Shown: positions 26,774 through 35,237 of the stretch, in pieces
Numbering within the stretch: the stretch's first letter is position 1
How the letters are laid out: each line of letters opens with the position of its first letter
Assembly: GCF_900104175.1 (NCBI RefSeq)
Contig: NZ_FNIX01000021.1
Coordinates: forward strand, 1 to 64,000
Direction of reading: 5' to 3'
From: Lentzea jiangxiensis
GTDB taxonomy: Bacteria > Actinomycetota > Actinomycetes > Mycobacteriales > Pseudonocardiaceae
DNA: 64,000 bases
Notes under the pieces: generated by a model
Seen by the model: the letters and a program-made list of their open reading frames with translations, nothing else
Databases searched by the model: none
What the model was told of the DNA's origin: nothing
Translations under genes and position numbers: made by a program

Positions 26774-27520
26774 TCAGGCCTTGCGCGCCTCGACCAGGAA
26801 CCGCGTCGAAGTGCACACGAACTCGCCGTGCCGCTGGATGTGCCGGTGCATCTCCAGCAGCCGGTCCCGATAGCCCTCCACGGTGAACCCCGGCACCGTC
26901 CACAACACCTTCCGCAGGAAGTGCACCACCGCGCCGACGTCGAAGAACGCCACCCGCAACGACACCGGCTCCAGCAACAGCACCTCCAGCCCGGCGGCCT
27001 CCGCCTCCGCACGGGCGACGGCGGCACTGCGAGCCCCGCCCACCGGCTGCGGCCCCATCATGAAGTCCGTCAGCTCACGGTTGGTGCCGGCCCCGATCTG
27101 CTGCGAGAAGCAGGTCCCACCGGACCGGAGGACCCGCGCGATCTCGGCCCAGGGCGTCACCACGGGATGCCGGCTGATCACGAGGTCGAACGACGAGGAC
27201 CGGAACGGCAGCGGACCGGCGTCCGGCGCCTGCACCACGAGAGGCAGCCGCCGGGCGGCGACGGCGGCGTTGGGCGGCCAGGACTCGGTCGCGACCATCA
27301 CCGGCGGCAGGACGGGCGCGGACGCCGTGACCTCTCCCCCGCCGGTCTGCAGGTCCAGCGCGGACGTCACGTCACGCAGCCGCGCGGCGATCAGGGACGC
27401 GTACCCCCACGGCGGGCGTTCCTCGGTGGCGCGGCCCTCGAACCAGGAGAAGTCCCAGCCCTCCAACGGCACCGCGGCCCCCTCGGCCACCAGCTCCTCG
27501 AAAGTCCCCATGGCCGACAT
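26774..27520 (-). CDS. Class I SAM-dependent methyltransferase
   Basis: A 248-residue methyltransferase. Motif I is LDLQTGGGE (residues about 55-63), a common form in small actinobacterial enzymes that act on unknown acceptors. Motif II/IV SSSFDLVISRHPV is near 108, and LRSGGTCFSQQIGAG is the post-motif strand. The C-terminal part (FFDVGAVVHFLRKVLWTVPGF) is typical of this uncharacterised group. Two close starts are possible (27520 or 27511). It is a single gene convergent with the helicase. The acceptor is unknown. Confidence 0.8.
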   Translation of the reverse strand: MSAMGTFEELVAEGAAVPLEGWDFSWFEGRATEERPPWGYASLIAARLRDVTSALDLQTGGGEVTASAPVLPPVMVATESWPPNAAVAARRLPLVVQAPDAGPLPFRSSSFDLVISRHPVVTPWAEIARVLRSGGTCFSQQIGAGTNRELTDFMMGPQPVGGARSAAVARAEAEAAGLEVLLLEPVSLRVAFFDVGAVVHFLRKVLWTVPGFTVEGYRDRLLEMHRHIQRHGEFVCTSTRFLVEARKA

Positions 27521-27658
27521 GCCACCACAGGTGCGCCGGGGGCGGCCACCGAAATGGCGGCACCCGCTCCGGCGCGCGGAGACGCCGCGTCCCTGGTTCG
27601 TCTCGCGCGCAGCAGAACGGGTGCCGCAGGGGAGTACAACGACCGAGCGGCTGCTTGG

Positions 27659-30600
27659 TTACGCCCGGAGGCGGTAAGCCCGCAGGACCGTTTGGTCCAC
27701 CGAGTTGCCGTCGGTGTCACGGGCGACCACCCGTAGTGACACGTGACCGCCTGCCTTCCCGCCGGGAGGAACGAGCGACTTCACGGGCACCCAGTTGAGG
27801 CCGTCGTCGAACGACGCGTAGGCCTGGAGCTCACGCACGGTGCCCGACTGACGCGACGCGGTGAACTTCACCGGCATCGGCACACCGGCCTTCCAGCTGT
27901 TGCGCAGGTCGACCGGCAACGAGTAGTCGACCTCCAGCAACGGCAGCCGGCCGTCGGCGGCGGCCGTGAACTCCCACGAGGTGCGCACCGACGTCGACAA
28001 CGCCAGTCCGTCCCGCGAGGCGTCCAGCAGCAGCTCGTACCGGCCGTCGCGGGCGGGGGCGTGGAACGAGCCCTGCCGCACGTCGGAGTACCCCTGGACC
28101 ACGCCGTTGTGGCGCAGTTCCAGCCAGCCGCCACCGCCGCGGCGCCAGTTCTCGACCCAGTCCGAGCCACCGAACGGCGAGATGCGCGCGTTGATCAGGT
28201 CGCCTGCCCTCTCGACACCGCCGCCGTCCGCCCACGTCACGACCGACGAGCCGCCGAGCCGCGGGGAGGCGACCGCGCGGAGGTTGGTGCGCTCGTACTT
28301 CCTGCCCGGCTGGAAGGTCACGGGGGCGAGAGCGGCCCACGAGGTCGTGCTCGGGTCGTCCCCCGCGCCGGAGCCGCGGCCGGCGAAGCCCTCCTGGTAC
28401 CAGCCGATGCCGCCGCCCGCGGTGAAGTACTCGGTGCGCTGCGCCGGAGCGGCGAGCCGTTCGTCGAGCACCACGCCGAGGTTGCGCGCGGGACTGCCGT
28501 TCACCATCGGGTAGTTGCGCGTGACGACCGAGCCGTCCGCACCGGACGTGTGGTAGCGCGCCTTCACCTCGGCGAGCTCCGCGTGCCGGATCTTCCTGGT
28601 GCCCGACGGCAGCGCGCCCTTGTCGCGCAGGAACAAGGTGTACGAGACCGGTGACCCCGCGATGGCGCGCAACGTGAGCTTCGCGGGCGTCACGGCCACG
28701 AGGTGTTCCGCCACGGCGATCACCGGGATCGCCGTCTGCTCCGGCTGCCCGAACGGCACGGGCCCCGCCCACAGCACGGCGACCGCTCCGGCGTCCTTCA
28801 TGGCCTGTGCGACGGCGAAGACGTCCTCTCCCGCCGTGCGGACGAGCGCGAGCTTGCCGCGCACGTCGGTGCCGCGTTCCGCCACGTCGAGCGCGTGGTC
28901 GCCGGGTGCCAGGTGCTTGCTGCTCTCGAAGTAGCGCACCGGGAACCCGCCGACGACCGAGACGAGCGGCTGCCCGCCCTTGAGCCCGGAGTCGTAGGTC
29001 AGCTCCGGCAGCGCGGGGCCGAAGGACAGGCCGTACAGCGGGACGCGGCCGTCGACGACGCTCGCGACGCCGTTGATCTTGCCGGGCTTGAACGGGACGC
29101 TCAGATCGGCGTCGCGGTACCAGACCTCCGAGTCGCGGTCGGGCAGCTCGACGCCGATCTGCCTGCCCTGCCTCGCGTCGAGCACCACCGACAGGTCTGC
29201 GGTCAGCGAGACGCGGCCCGCCACCTCGGTCGCCGAGACCGGGGTGAACCAGGCGTAGTTCGGCGTCAGCTCGTCGATGCGGCCGATCAAGGCGTAGTCC
29301 GCGACCGCCAGTCTCGACGACCCGGTGCCGTCCGCGCCGATCGTGATCACCGACGCGTCCCGCGTGGTCAGGTTGACCACGACGACGAACTCGTTCGCGA
29401 CGGGCTTGCCGTCACGGCCGATCATCGACAGCTTGAGCTCGTGCCGTTCCTCCTGCACGTACGCGCCGACCGCCGTGGTCAGGGAGACTCCGCCGCCGGT
29501 CGCCCGGACGTGCCCGAAGAACGTGCCGTTGCCCCTGGCGGGGTCCAGCACGACGTCGACGGAGGCGCTCCCCCGTGCCGGCACGGTGACCGCGTCCGGC
29601 ACCGTGAAGCTCGCGCCGAGGTCGTGCCGCAGCTCCAGGGTCACCGGTTCCGCGCCCGCGTTGGAGTAGGTGATCGTCTTCGTGGACGTCCCGGTGTGCG
29701 GCCATTCCAGCAGCCCGAACGACAGGCTGCCGGTCGAGGCGCGCACCTGCTGGCGCACCGCGCGTTCGGCGTCGAGCAGGCCGGTGCCGACGTTCGCGGG
29801 CGTGTCCGCGACCGGCTCGACCGTCGCCATCAGGTGCGCCTTGAGCTCGGCGGCCTTCCAGGACGGGTTGCGCTGCGCCAGGACCGCGGCGGCACCGGCG
29901 ACGTGCGGGGCGGCCATCGAGGTGCCGGTCAGCTTCGCGTGCAGGTCGTCGACCGCGTGCTCCCACAACGTGTTCTCGGCGCGCGCGGCCACGATGTCCG
30001 TGCCCGGTGCGGCGATGTCCGGCTTGACCGCGTGGTCGGTGATCCGCGGGCCGCGCGACGAGCTCTCGTTGATCCCACCGGCCTTGGTCAGGTTCGCCAC
30101 GGCCAGCGCCGCGTCCGCCGACGCCGGGGAGGAGACCTTGCGGTACTCCCCCGCGTTGCCCGCCGCGACGACGAACAGCGCGCCGGTCTCGGCCGTGAGT
30201 TCGTTGACCTTCAACGACATCGGGTCCGTGCCGTCGGACTGGTCGCCACCCAGTGACATGTTGACGACCTTCGCCCCGACCTCGCGCGCCGCCCACTCCA
30301 TGCCGGCGATGACCGCGCTGTCGTAGCAGAAGTCGGCCTCGCAGACCCGGCCCACCGCGAGGGACGCGCCCTTCGCGACCCCGGCGTACCGGCTGTCGCG
30401 GCCGGCGATGGTCGCCGCGACGTGCGTGCCGTGGCCGACGTCGTCCTGGATGCCGGCGGGCGTGAAGTCCTTCGACGCCGTGACGACGCCAGCGAGTTCC
30501 GGGTGCTTCAGGTCGTAGCCGGTGTCGAGCACCGCGACGGTGACGCCGGTGCCGTCGAACCCGGCCTGCCACGCGCCGGGCGCGCCCACCATCGGCACGC

Positions 30601-31075
30601 TCTCGGTCAGCGAGATCTTCGACTTGCCGTCGAGCCACAGCTTCCCGGCGCGCAGCGCACCGAAGCGCCGGGCCGCCCACTGCTGGGCCGCGTCCTTCTT
30701 GGGCACCGCTCCGGCCGCGCGGAAACCGTTGGTCAGCAACGGGATCCGATCGATCTTGTCGTCGCTGTAGCCGTAGCCGTGCAACGCGGTGACGTCGAAG
30801 AAGCGCTTGTCGACGAGGTCCTGCCGCACCGCCTCGACGGCGTCGGCCGGCACCACGTACTGGTGGTCGTCGCGGACGTATTGGGCGAACTGCATGCCAG
30901 GCCGCCCCTCGACGCCGAGGAGTTCCCCTCGCTCGTTGACGACGACCTTGTCCCCGCTGATGAGCGTGATGGTCGTCGTCCTCAGCCGTTCAGAAGGTTC
31001 CGCTCGCGCCGTCGCCGCCGGGCTGAGCAGCCCGGCGGCGAGAGCGGTGATCACCAAACAGCGCGCAAGGCGCAC
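27659..31075 (-). CDS. Secreted S8 subtilisin-like serine protease, multidomain
   Basis: An exported protease of 1138 residues. GTG 31075, with ggggagga upstream, starts a Sec signal peptide ending at TARA. A propeptide follows (VVNERGELLGVEGRPGMQFAQ region). The peptidase S8 domain has all three catalytic residues: Asp in AVLDTGYD, His in GHGTHVA and Ser in TGTSMAAPH, plus the oxyanion Asn in VVAAGNAG. Beyond about residue 460 come beta-rich Ig-like regions and a PA-type insert near residue 720 (KLALVRTAGEDVFAVAQAM). This resembles the large actinomycete subtilases that degrade environmental protein. A VOC/AraC operon lies upstream. Confidence 0.93.
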   Translation of the reverse strand: MRLARCLVITALAAGLLSPAATARAEPSERLRTTTITLISGDKVVVNERGELLGVEGRPGMQFAQYVRDDHQYVVPADAVEAVRQDLVDKRFFDVTALHGYGYSDDKIDRIPLLTNGFRAAGAVPKKDAAQQWAARRFGALRAGKLWLDGKSKISLTESVPMVGAPGAWQAGFDGTGVTVAVLDTGYDLKHPELAGVVTASKDFTPAGIQDDVGHGTHVAATIAGRDSRYAGVAKGASLAVGRVCEADFCYDSAVIAGMEWAAREVGAKVVNMSLGGDQSDGTDPMSLKVNELTAETGALFVVAAGNAGEYRKVSSPASADAALAVANLTKAGGINESSSRGPRITDHAVKPDIAAPGTDIVAARAENTLWEHAVDDLHAKLTGTSMAAPHVAGAAAVLAQRNPSWKAAELKAHLMATVEPVADTPANVGTGLLDAERAVRQQVRASTGSLSFGLLEWPHTGTSTKTITYSNAGAEPVTLELRHDLGASFTVPDAVTVPARGSASVDVVLDPARGNGTFFGHVRATGGGVSLTTAVGAYVQEERHELKLSMIGRDGKPVANEFVVVVNLTTRDASVITIGADGTGSSRLAVADYALIGRIDELTPNYAWFTPVSATEVAGRVSLTADLSVVLDARQGRQIGVELPDRDSEVWYRDADLSVPFKPGKINGVASVVDGRVPLYGLSFGPALPELTYDSGLKGGQPLVSVVGGFPVRYFESSKHLAPGDHALDVAERGTDVRGKLALVRTAGEDVFAVAQAMKDAGAVAVLWAGPVPFGQPEQTAIPVIAVAEHLVAVTPAKLTLRAIAGSPVSYTLFLRDKGALPSGTRKIRHAELAEVKARYHTSGADGSVVTRNYPMVNGSPARNLGVVLDERLAAPAQRTEYFTAGGGIGWYQEGFAGRGSGAGDDPSTTSWAALAPVTFQPGRKYERTNLRAVASPRLGGSSVVTWADGGGVERAGDLINARISPFGGSDWVENWRRGGGGWLELRHNGVVQGYSDVRQGSFHAPARDGRYELLLDASRDGLALSTSVRTSWEFTAAADGRLPLLEVDYSLPVDLRNSWKAGVPMPVKFTASRQSGTVRELQAYASFDDGLNWVPVKSLVPPGGKAGGHVSLRVVARDTDGNSVDQTVLRAYRLRA

Positions 31076-31139
31076 GTGTCCTCCCCTGGGTGTGAACCTC
31101 TCCACCCCAGGAGACTCCGGACTCGGTGTGGAGGTTGCA

Positions 31140-31538
31140 TCACGCTCCGCGATAGGTGCCGAAGCTCCAGCGGTTGCCCTCGGGGTCGGCGACCGTGAAG
31201 CCGCGCGAGCCGTACTCCTCGTCGCGCAGGCCGCGGACCTCCACGGCTCCACGGACCAGGGACCGGGCGTGCAGCTCGTCGGGCCGGTCGGTCACGACGT
31301 AGACGGAGCCGGCGCCCGGTTTCGTCGCCTCGACCTCGCCGGTGGACCGGACGGCGGACCCCAGCATGACGCCGCCGCCCTCGGGCCAGACCATCTCGCA
31401 GTGCACGACCTCGCCGTCGGCCTCACCGGGCACGACGAGGTGTTCGGTGAAGCCGAACGCCTCCACGAGGAAGCGGACGGCGGCAGGAGCGTCCTGATAG
31501 GACAGACAGGGCCAGCAGGTGGGTGCGGGTGTGCTCAT
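31140..31538 (-). CDS. VOC-superfamily (glyoxalase/bleomycin-resistance-like) protein
   Basis: A 132-residue vicinal-oxygen-chelate protein with paired beta-alpha-beta-beta-beta units (PAAVRFLVEAFGF and DELHARSLVRGAVEV...GSRGFTVADPEGNRWSFGTY). Members are metal-dependent lyases, dioxygenases or drug-binding proteins. The GlyS/PhnB-like pattern here points to an unknown small substrate. Its ATG overlaps the stop of the upstream AraC gene by 4 bases (ATGA), so it is translated with and probably controlled by that regulator. Confidence 0.85.
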   Translation of the reverse strand: MSTPAPTCWPCLSYQDAPAAVRFLVEAFGFTEHLVVPGEADGEVVHCEMVWPEGGGVMLGSAVRSTGEVEATKPGAGSVYVVTDRPDELHARSLVRGAVEVRGLRDEEYGSRGFTVADPEGNRWSFGTYRGA

Positions 31539-32335
31539 GGGAGCAACTCTGCGCCCCGACCGCCCTCACTGCCTTGTACGAATGGAAGCTCGGTCGCGAT
31601 CCACTCCGTCGGGGTCGCTCCGCACAACGCCCGCCAGTCGCGGTTGAAGTGCGCCTGGTCGGTGTAGCCGCAGGCAGCGGCCACCTCGGTGAGCGTGGGG
31701 CGCCGCTCGCCGCGCAGCATCCGGTTCGCCCGCTCGAACCGCAGGACCCGGCTCAGGACCTTGGGCGTCAGCCCGTACTCGGCCGCGAACCGCGCGCTGA
31801 GGTGCTGCCGGCTCCACCCGACCTCGGCCGCGATCTCGCCCACCCCGGCACCGGCCGCGAGCCGCTGCCACGCCCACGCCACCTCCACCTGCTGCTTGAC
31901 CGGCCGCACGAGCCCGCCGAGCAGCAGGTCCAGCAACGCGAACCGGTCCGTCCACGTCGCTGCACCCTGCAGCCGTTCGCGCAACTCGGCGGCCGGGGCC
32001 TCGAGAGCGTCGAGAGCGACCGTCACGCCCGACAGCTCACCGGCCGGCATGCCGAAGAACGCCCGCATCCCGAGCGGCGTGAGGTCGCACTGGACGCCGT
32101 GCTGGAACCCGTCGTGGCTGATGATCACGGCCTCGTCGTGCAGGCCGCCGCAGAGCGCGGCGAACCGGCCGCCGGCGAGGTCGACCGTGCCGTCCAGCGT
32201 CACGACGAGGGTGAGCGAACCCGACGGCAGGCCGCGGTGGACGCCGGGCTCGGTGCGCATCCGATACCCGGAGTACCGCGTCACGAACGGCCGCAGCCGC
32301 GGGTGCGGCAGGCCGACGACGTGCTGGACCTCCAC
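31535..32335 (-). CDS. AraC-family transcriptional regulator
   Basis: A 266-residue regulator. The N-terminal domain (residues 1 to about 150) is of the DUF6597/AraC type with LPHPRLRPFVTRYSGYRM and SGSLTLVVTLDG. The C-terminal 100 residues have the double helix-turn-helix (IAAEVGWSRQHLSARFAAEYG, then EVAAACGYTDQAHFNRDW). Such proteins commonly sit with VOC or alkylation-type genes, and here the VOC gene overlaps its stop. It is 10 bases from the end of the ROK gene. Confidence 0.88.
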   Translation of the reverse strand: MEVQHVVGLPHPRLRPFVTRYSGYRMRTEPGVHRGLPSGSLTLVVTLDGTVDLAGGRFAALCGGLHDEAVIISHDGFQHGVQCDLTPLGMRAFFGMPAGELSGVTVALDALEAPAAELRERLQGAATWTDRFALLDLLLGGLVRPVKQQVEVAWAWQRLAAGAGVGEIAAEVGWSRQHLSARFAAEYGLTPKVLSRVLRFERANRMLRGERRPTLTEVAAACGYTDQAHFNRDWRALCGATPTEWIATELPFVQGSEGGRGAELLP

Positions 32336-32345
32336 CTCCCCGATG

Positions 32346-33320
32346 CTAGAACAGTTCCCCCAGGACGAGCAGCCCCGCGCCCACCGGCACCAGGTCCGGC
32401 CCGTACGACGTGACGCTCACGTCCACATCGGGCATCGCACCCGGGTACAGCTCCGGCGATCCGAGCACCTTCCGTCCACTCAGGATGATCTGGTCGAGGT
32501 CCAGCAGCTGCACCAGGTTCGCGACGGCAGCGCCGAGCACCCGCGCCGCCTCGACCCCCGTGGCGGCCGCGTGGACCGCCTCGACGCAGCCGCGCCGCCC
32601 GCACACGCACAGCGGCCCGTCGAGCTGGATCGTGGTGTGCCCGAACTCGCCCGCCCCCGACCGGGCACCGCGGTGGACCTCGCCGCCGAGCAGCAACCCG
32701 ACGCCCAGGCCGGTGCCGACGAACACCAGCGCCGCGTCCCGCAGGGGCCGCCGCCACGCCTCGGCGAGCACGGCCGCGTTGGTGTCCTTGTCGATGACGA
32801 CCGGCAGCCCGAGCCGTTGCTCGGCGAGCGCCTTCAGCGGGACGGCGTCCCAGCCGGGCAGGCCGTTCGGCGACACCACGCCGTCGCGGTGGTCGAGCGG
32901 GCCGGCGATGCCGATGCCGAGCCCGAGCACCTGTTCCCCGGCGGAGACCAGCGGCTCCAGCGCGTCCAGGACGTCGGCCGGCGTGAACATCGGCGCGAGC
33001 GGCACGGCCGACGCCGACACCACCTCGCCGGTCAGGTCGAGCTCCACCACCCGCAGCTCGTCGCGGTCGACGTAGGCCCCGTACGCGTGCGCGCCGTCCG
33101 GCGCGAGCCGCAGGGACATCCGGGGCTTGCCCCGGCCGCCGTCCCGCACGGCACCGGTCTCCTCCAGCAGGCCCGCGGCCATGAGCCTCGCCACGATCTT
33201 CGAGACCGCCTGCGGGGTGAGTCCCGTCCTCTCGGCGATGGAAGCCCTGCTCAAAGCCCCTGAACGAACCAGAGCCAGCACCGTCCGGTCGTTGTGCGAG
33301 CGCAGCGAGGTGAGGTCCAC
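32346..33320 (-). CDS. ROK-family (NagC/XylR-type) sugar-responsive repressor
   Basis: A 324-residue ROK repressor. The N-terminal winged helix-turn-helix spans residues 10-65 (ALSRASIAERTGLTPQAVSKIV). The remainder is a sugar-kinase fold with the ROK zinc motif CVCGRRGCVE, the GEFGHT loop and IGIAGPLDHRDGVV. It should bind a sugar or sugar phosphate and release DNA. The start GTG at 33320 lies 7 bases after an AATAAT element, so the mRNA may be leaderless. It is divergent from the Gfo/Idh dehydrogenase gene, 38 bases away, which is its probable target. Confidence 0.9.
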   Translation of the reverse strand: MDLTSLRSHNDRTVLALVRSGALSRASIAERTGLTPQAVSKIVARLMAAGLLEETGAVRDGGRGKPRMSLRLAPDGAHAYGAYVDRDELRVVELDLTGEVVSASAVPLAPMFTPADVLDALEPLVSAGEQVLGLGIGIAGPLDHRDGVVSPNGLPGWDAVPLKALAEQRLGLPVVIDKDTNAAVLAEAWRRPLRDAALVFVGTGLGVGLLLGGEVHRGARSGAGEFGHTTIQLDGPLCVCGRRGCVEAVHAAATGVEAARVLGAAVANLVQLLDLDQIILSGRKVLGSPELYPGAMPDVDVSVTSYGPDLVPVGAGLLVLGELF

Positions 33321-33358
33321 GCTCGCAATTATTCAACAGCGTTGCTTTAATCGGAAGC
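33321..33358. promoter_or_regulatory. 38-base divergent promoter, ROK / Gfo-Idh dehydrogenase
   Basis: This A/T-rich gap must hold both promoters and operators. It contains CAAC-agc-GTTG (33334-33344), a short dyad overlapping a likely -10 for the ROK gene. Confidence 0.5.
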
Positions 33359-34366
33359 ATGACTCGAGTCGGACTCCTGGGCTACGGCATAGCGGGGCGG
33401 GTCTTCCACGCCCCGCTCATCTCCTCGACCGGGGGCATGGACCTCGTCGCGATCGCCACGGCGAACCCCGAGCGGCAGGCGCAGGTCCGCGCCGCCCACC
33501 CGGACGCCGCGATCGTCACCGCCGACGAGCTGTTCGAGCTGGACCTCGACCTGGTCGTCGTCGCCACCCCGAACAGGACGCACGTCGAGTACGCCCGCAG
33601 GGCGATCGAGAAGGGCGTCGCGGTCGTCGTCGACAAGCCGTTCGCGCCGACCTCAGCGCAGGCCGAGGAGCTGGTGGTCGCGGCGGAGGCCGCCGGGGTG
33701 CCGTTGACGGTCTTCCAGAACCGCCGCTGGGACAGCGACTTCCTCACCGTGCGCGACGTCCTCGGCAAGCTCGGCGAGGTCCGGCGGTTCGAGTCCCGCT
33801 TCGAGCGCTGGATCCCGGAGATCTGGGACAACTGGCGCGAGTTCGGCGATCCCGGGGAGGCCGGCGGCCTGCTCTACGACCTCGGCGCGCACCTCGTCGA
33901 CCAGGCCCTGCAGCTCTTCGGACCGGTGGAGAACGTCTACGCGGAACTGGACCGGCGCCGTCCCGGCGCGCAGGTGGACGACGACGTGTTCGTGGCGCTC
34001 ACGCACGAGAACGGCGTCCGCTCCCACCTGTGGGCCAACGCGCACGCGGCGCACCACGGACCCCGGTTCCGCCTGCTCGGCAGCGAGGGCGCGTTCGAGA
34101 TCAGCGGCCTGGACGGGCAGGAGGACGCGCTGGCCGCGGGCCGCCGCCCGACCGGTGCCGACTGGGGTCGCGAGGACCGCACCGGGCGGCTTGGCGTCCT
34201 GGCCGAGTCGACCGAGGTCGCCGTCGAACCCGGTGCGTACCAGAGCTTCTACGCCGAGGTCCAGGCCGGCCGCGTCCCCGTCGACCCGAGGTCCGCGGTG
34301 GACGCGCTGCGGGTCATCGAGGCCGCTTTTCTGTCCGCACACGAGAACCGGGTGGTGACCCTGTGA
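33359..34366 (+). CDS. Gfo/Idh/MocA-family sugar oxidoreductase
   Basis: A 335-residue NAD(P)-dependent dehydrogenase. The Rossmann motif is VGLLGYGIAGRVFHAPLI at the N-terminus. The catalytic Lys is in VVVDKPFAPT (the family EKP/DKP motif, near residue 95). The C-terminal beta-sheet domain carries GGLLYDLGAHLVDQALQLFG with the conserved Asp and His. Members oxidise myo-inositol, gluco- or pseudo-sugars. It is divergent from a ROK repressor, which supports a role in sugar or polyol use. The next gene begins within its stop codon. Confidence 0.9.
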   Translation: MTRVGLLGYGIAGRVFHAPLISSTGGMDLVAIATANPERQAQVRAAHPDAAIVTADELFELDLDLVVVATPNRTHVEYARRAIEKGVAVVVDKPFAPTSAQAEELVVAAEAAGVPLTVFQNRRWDSDFLTVRDVLGKLGEVRRFESRFERWIPEIWDNWREFGDPGEAGGLLYDLGAHLVDQALQLFGPVENVYAELDRRRPGAQVDDDVFVALTHENGVRSHLWANAHAAHHGPRFRLLGSEGAFEISGLDGQEDALAAGRRPTGADWGREDRTGRLGVLAESTEVAVEPGAYQSFYAEVQAGRVPVDPRSAVDALRVIEAAFLSAHENRVVTL

Positions 34367-34836
34367 GCCCCACGAGCGAAGAGCTCCTCAGCCAGGAACG
34401 ACGTCTGCAGTTCAGCCGCTTCGGCAACGACGTCGCGATCGACCTCGGGCTGCACCTGCTCGGCGCCGCCCGCGAGCAGGGCCTGCCGATCGCGATCTCG
34501 GTGCAGCGCAACGGGCACCGCCTCTTCCACGCCTCGCTGCCCGGCACCGCGCCGAACAACGACCGGTGGCTGGAGCGCAAGGCCCGCGTGGTCGAGCTGT
34601 TCGGCCACAGCTCCTTCTACGTCGGCACGCAGTTCCGCGAGAAGGGCACCACGTTCGAGGCGCAGTCGCGCCTCGACCCGGACCTGTACGCGGCGCACGG
34701 CGGCGTGTTCCCGGTGATCGTCCGCGGCACCGGGCCCGTGGGCACGGTCGGCGTGTCCGGGCTGCCCCAGGCCGAGGACCACGAGTTCGTCGTCACCCAG
34801 CTGGAATCGTTCCTGAACACCCGCGAAGCGCAATAG
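34363..34836 (+). CDS. Heme-degrading-domain / UPF0303 family protein
   Basis: A 157-residue protein of the UPF0303 (HbpS-like, YBR137W) family: LHLLGAAREQGLPIAISVQRNG, LERKARVVELFGHSS and GGVFPVIVRGTGPVGTVGVSG are all present. Family members bind heme or small cofactors, and the biochemical role is not settled. The GTG start at 34363 overlaps the TGA of the dehydrogenase by 4 bases, so the two are coupled and form an operon. A hairpin 80 bases downstream may end it. Confidence 0.88.
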   Translation: MSPTSEELLSQERRLQFSRFGNDVAIDLGLHLLGAAREQGLPIAISVQRNGHRLFHASLPGTAPNNDRWLERKARVVELFGHSSFYVGTQFREKGTTFEAQSRLDPDLYAAHGGVFPVIVRGTGPVGTVGVSGLPQAEDHEFVVTQLESFLNTREAQ

Positions 34837-34915
34837 CACGAGCAGCCGTCGGCGTAAAATCGAACCACCGTTCCACTCTGTTCCCGGACGCACAACCGCG
34901 TAATGGCGCGCACCG

Positions 34916-34943
34916 CTTCGAGTGGATTTCGATCCACTCGGAG
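34916..34943 (+). terminator. UUCG-capped hairpin downstream of UPF0303 gene
   Basis: CGAGTGGAT (34919-34927) and ATCCACTCG (34932-34940) pair perfectly around a ttcg tetraloop, and three more pairs extend outward. No U-tract follows. It is probably a terminator separating the sugar operon from the encapsulin locus. Confidence 0.55.
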
Positions 34944-35237
34944 TGGTGGAACATAGCAGCCGATCGCCGATCGGAAATGTGCACGATGGAGTGATCTATT
35001 GCGCCGAACGAGTACGCCATTCCGCAACCGGGCGAATAGCAAACGGTCACCCGCCTGTAGATACAACGCTCCTTGGCTACGTCAGCAGTTGCACGCTCCG
35101 TAGCCCCATCAGGCGCAAGACACCCACCCGAATGTCGCCTTCTTGGCCCCTTCACAGTCATCATTTGCGAGAACTAACGTCCTTTCCGGCCTTGTCGGAT
35201 CGGTCCATTAGCGCAGTGAGATGGGTGGGTGCAGGTT
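34944..35237 (+). promoter_or_regulatory. Leader and promoter region of the encapsulin-terpene operon
   Basis: About 300 bases, less G/C-rich than the flanks, with no supported gene in any frame. As all seven following genes are packed on the + strand with gaps of 22 bases or less, the main promoter should lie here. I cannot fix a -10 or -35 with confidence. The stretch 35160-35225 is the most A/T-rich part near the start. Confidence 0.4.
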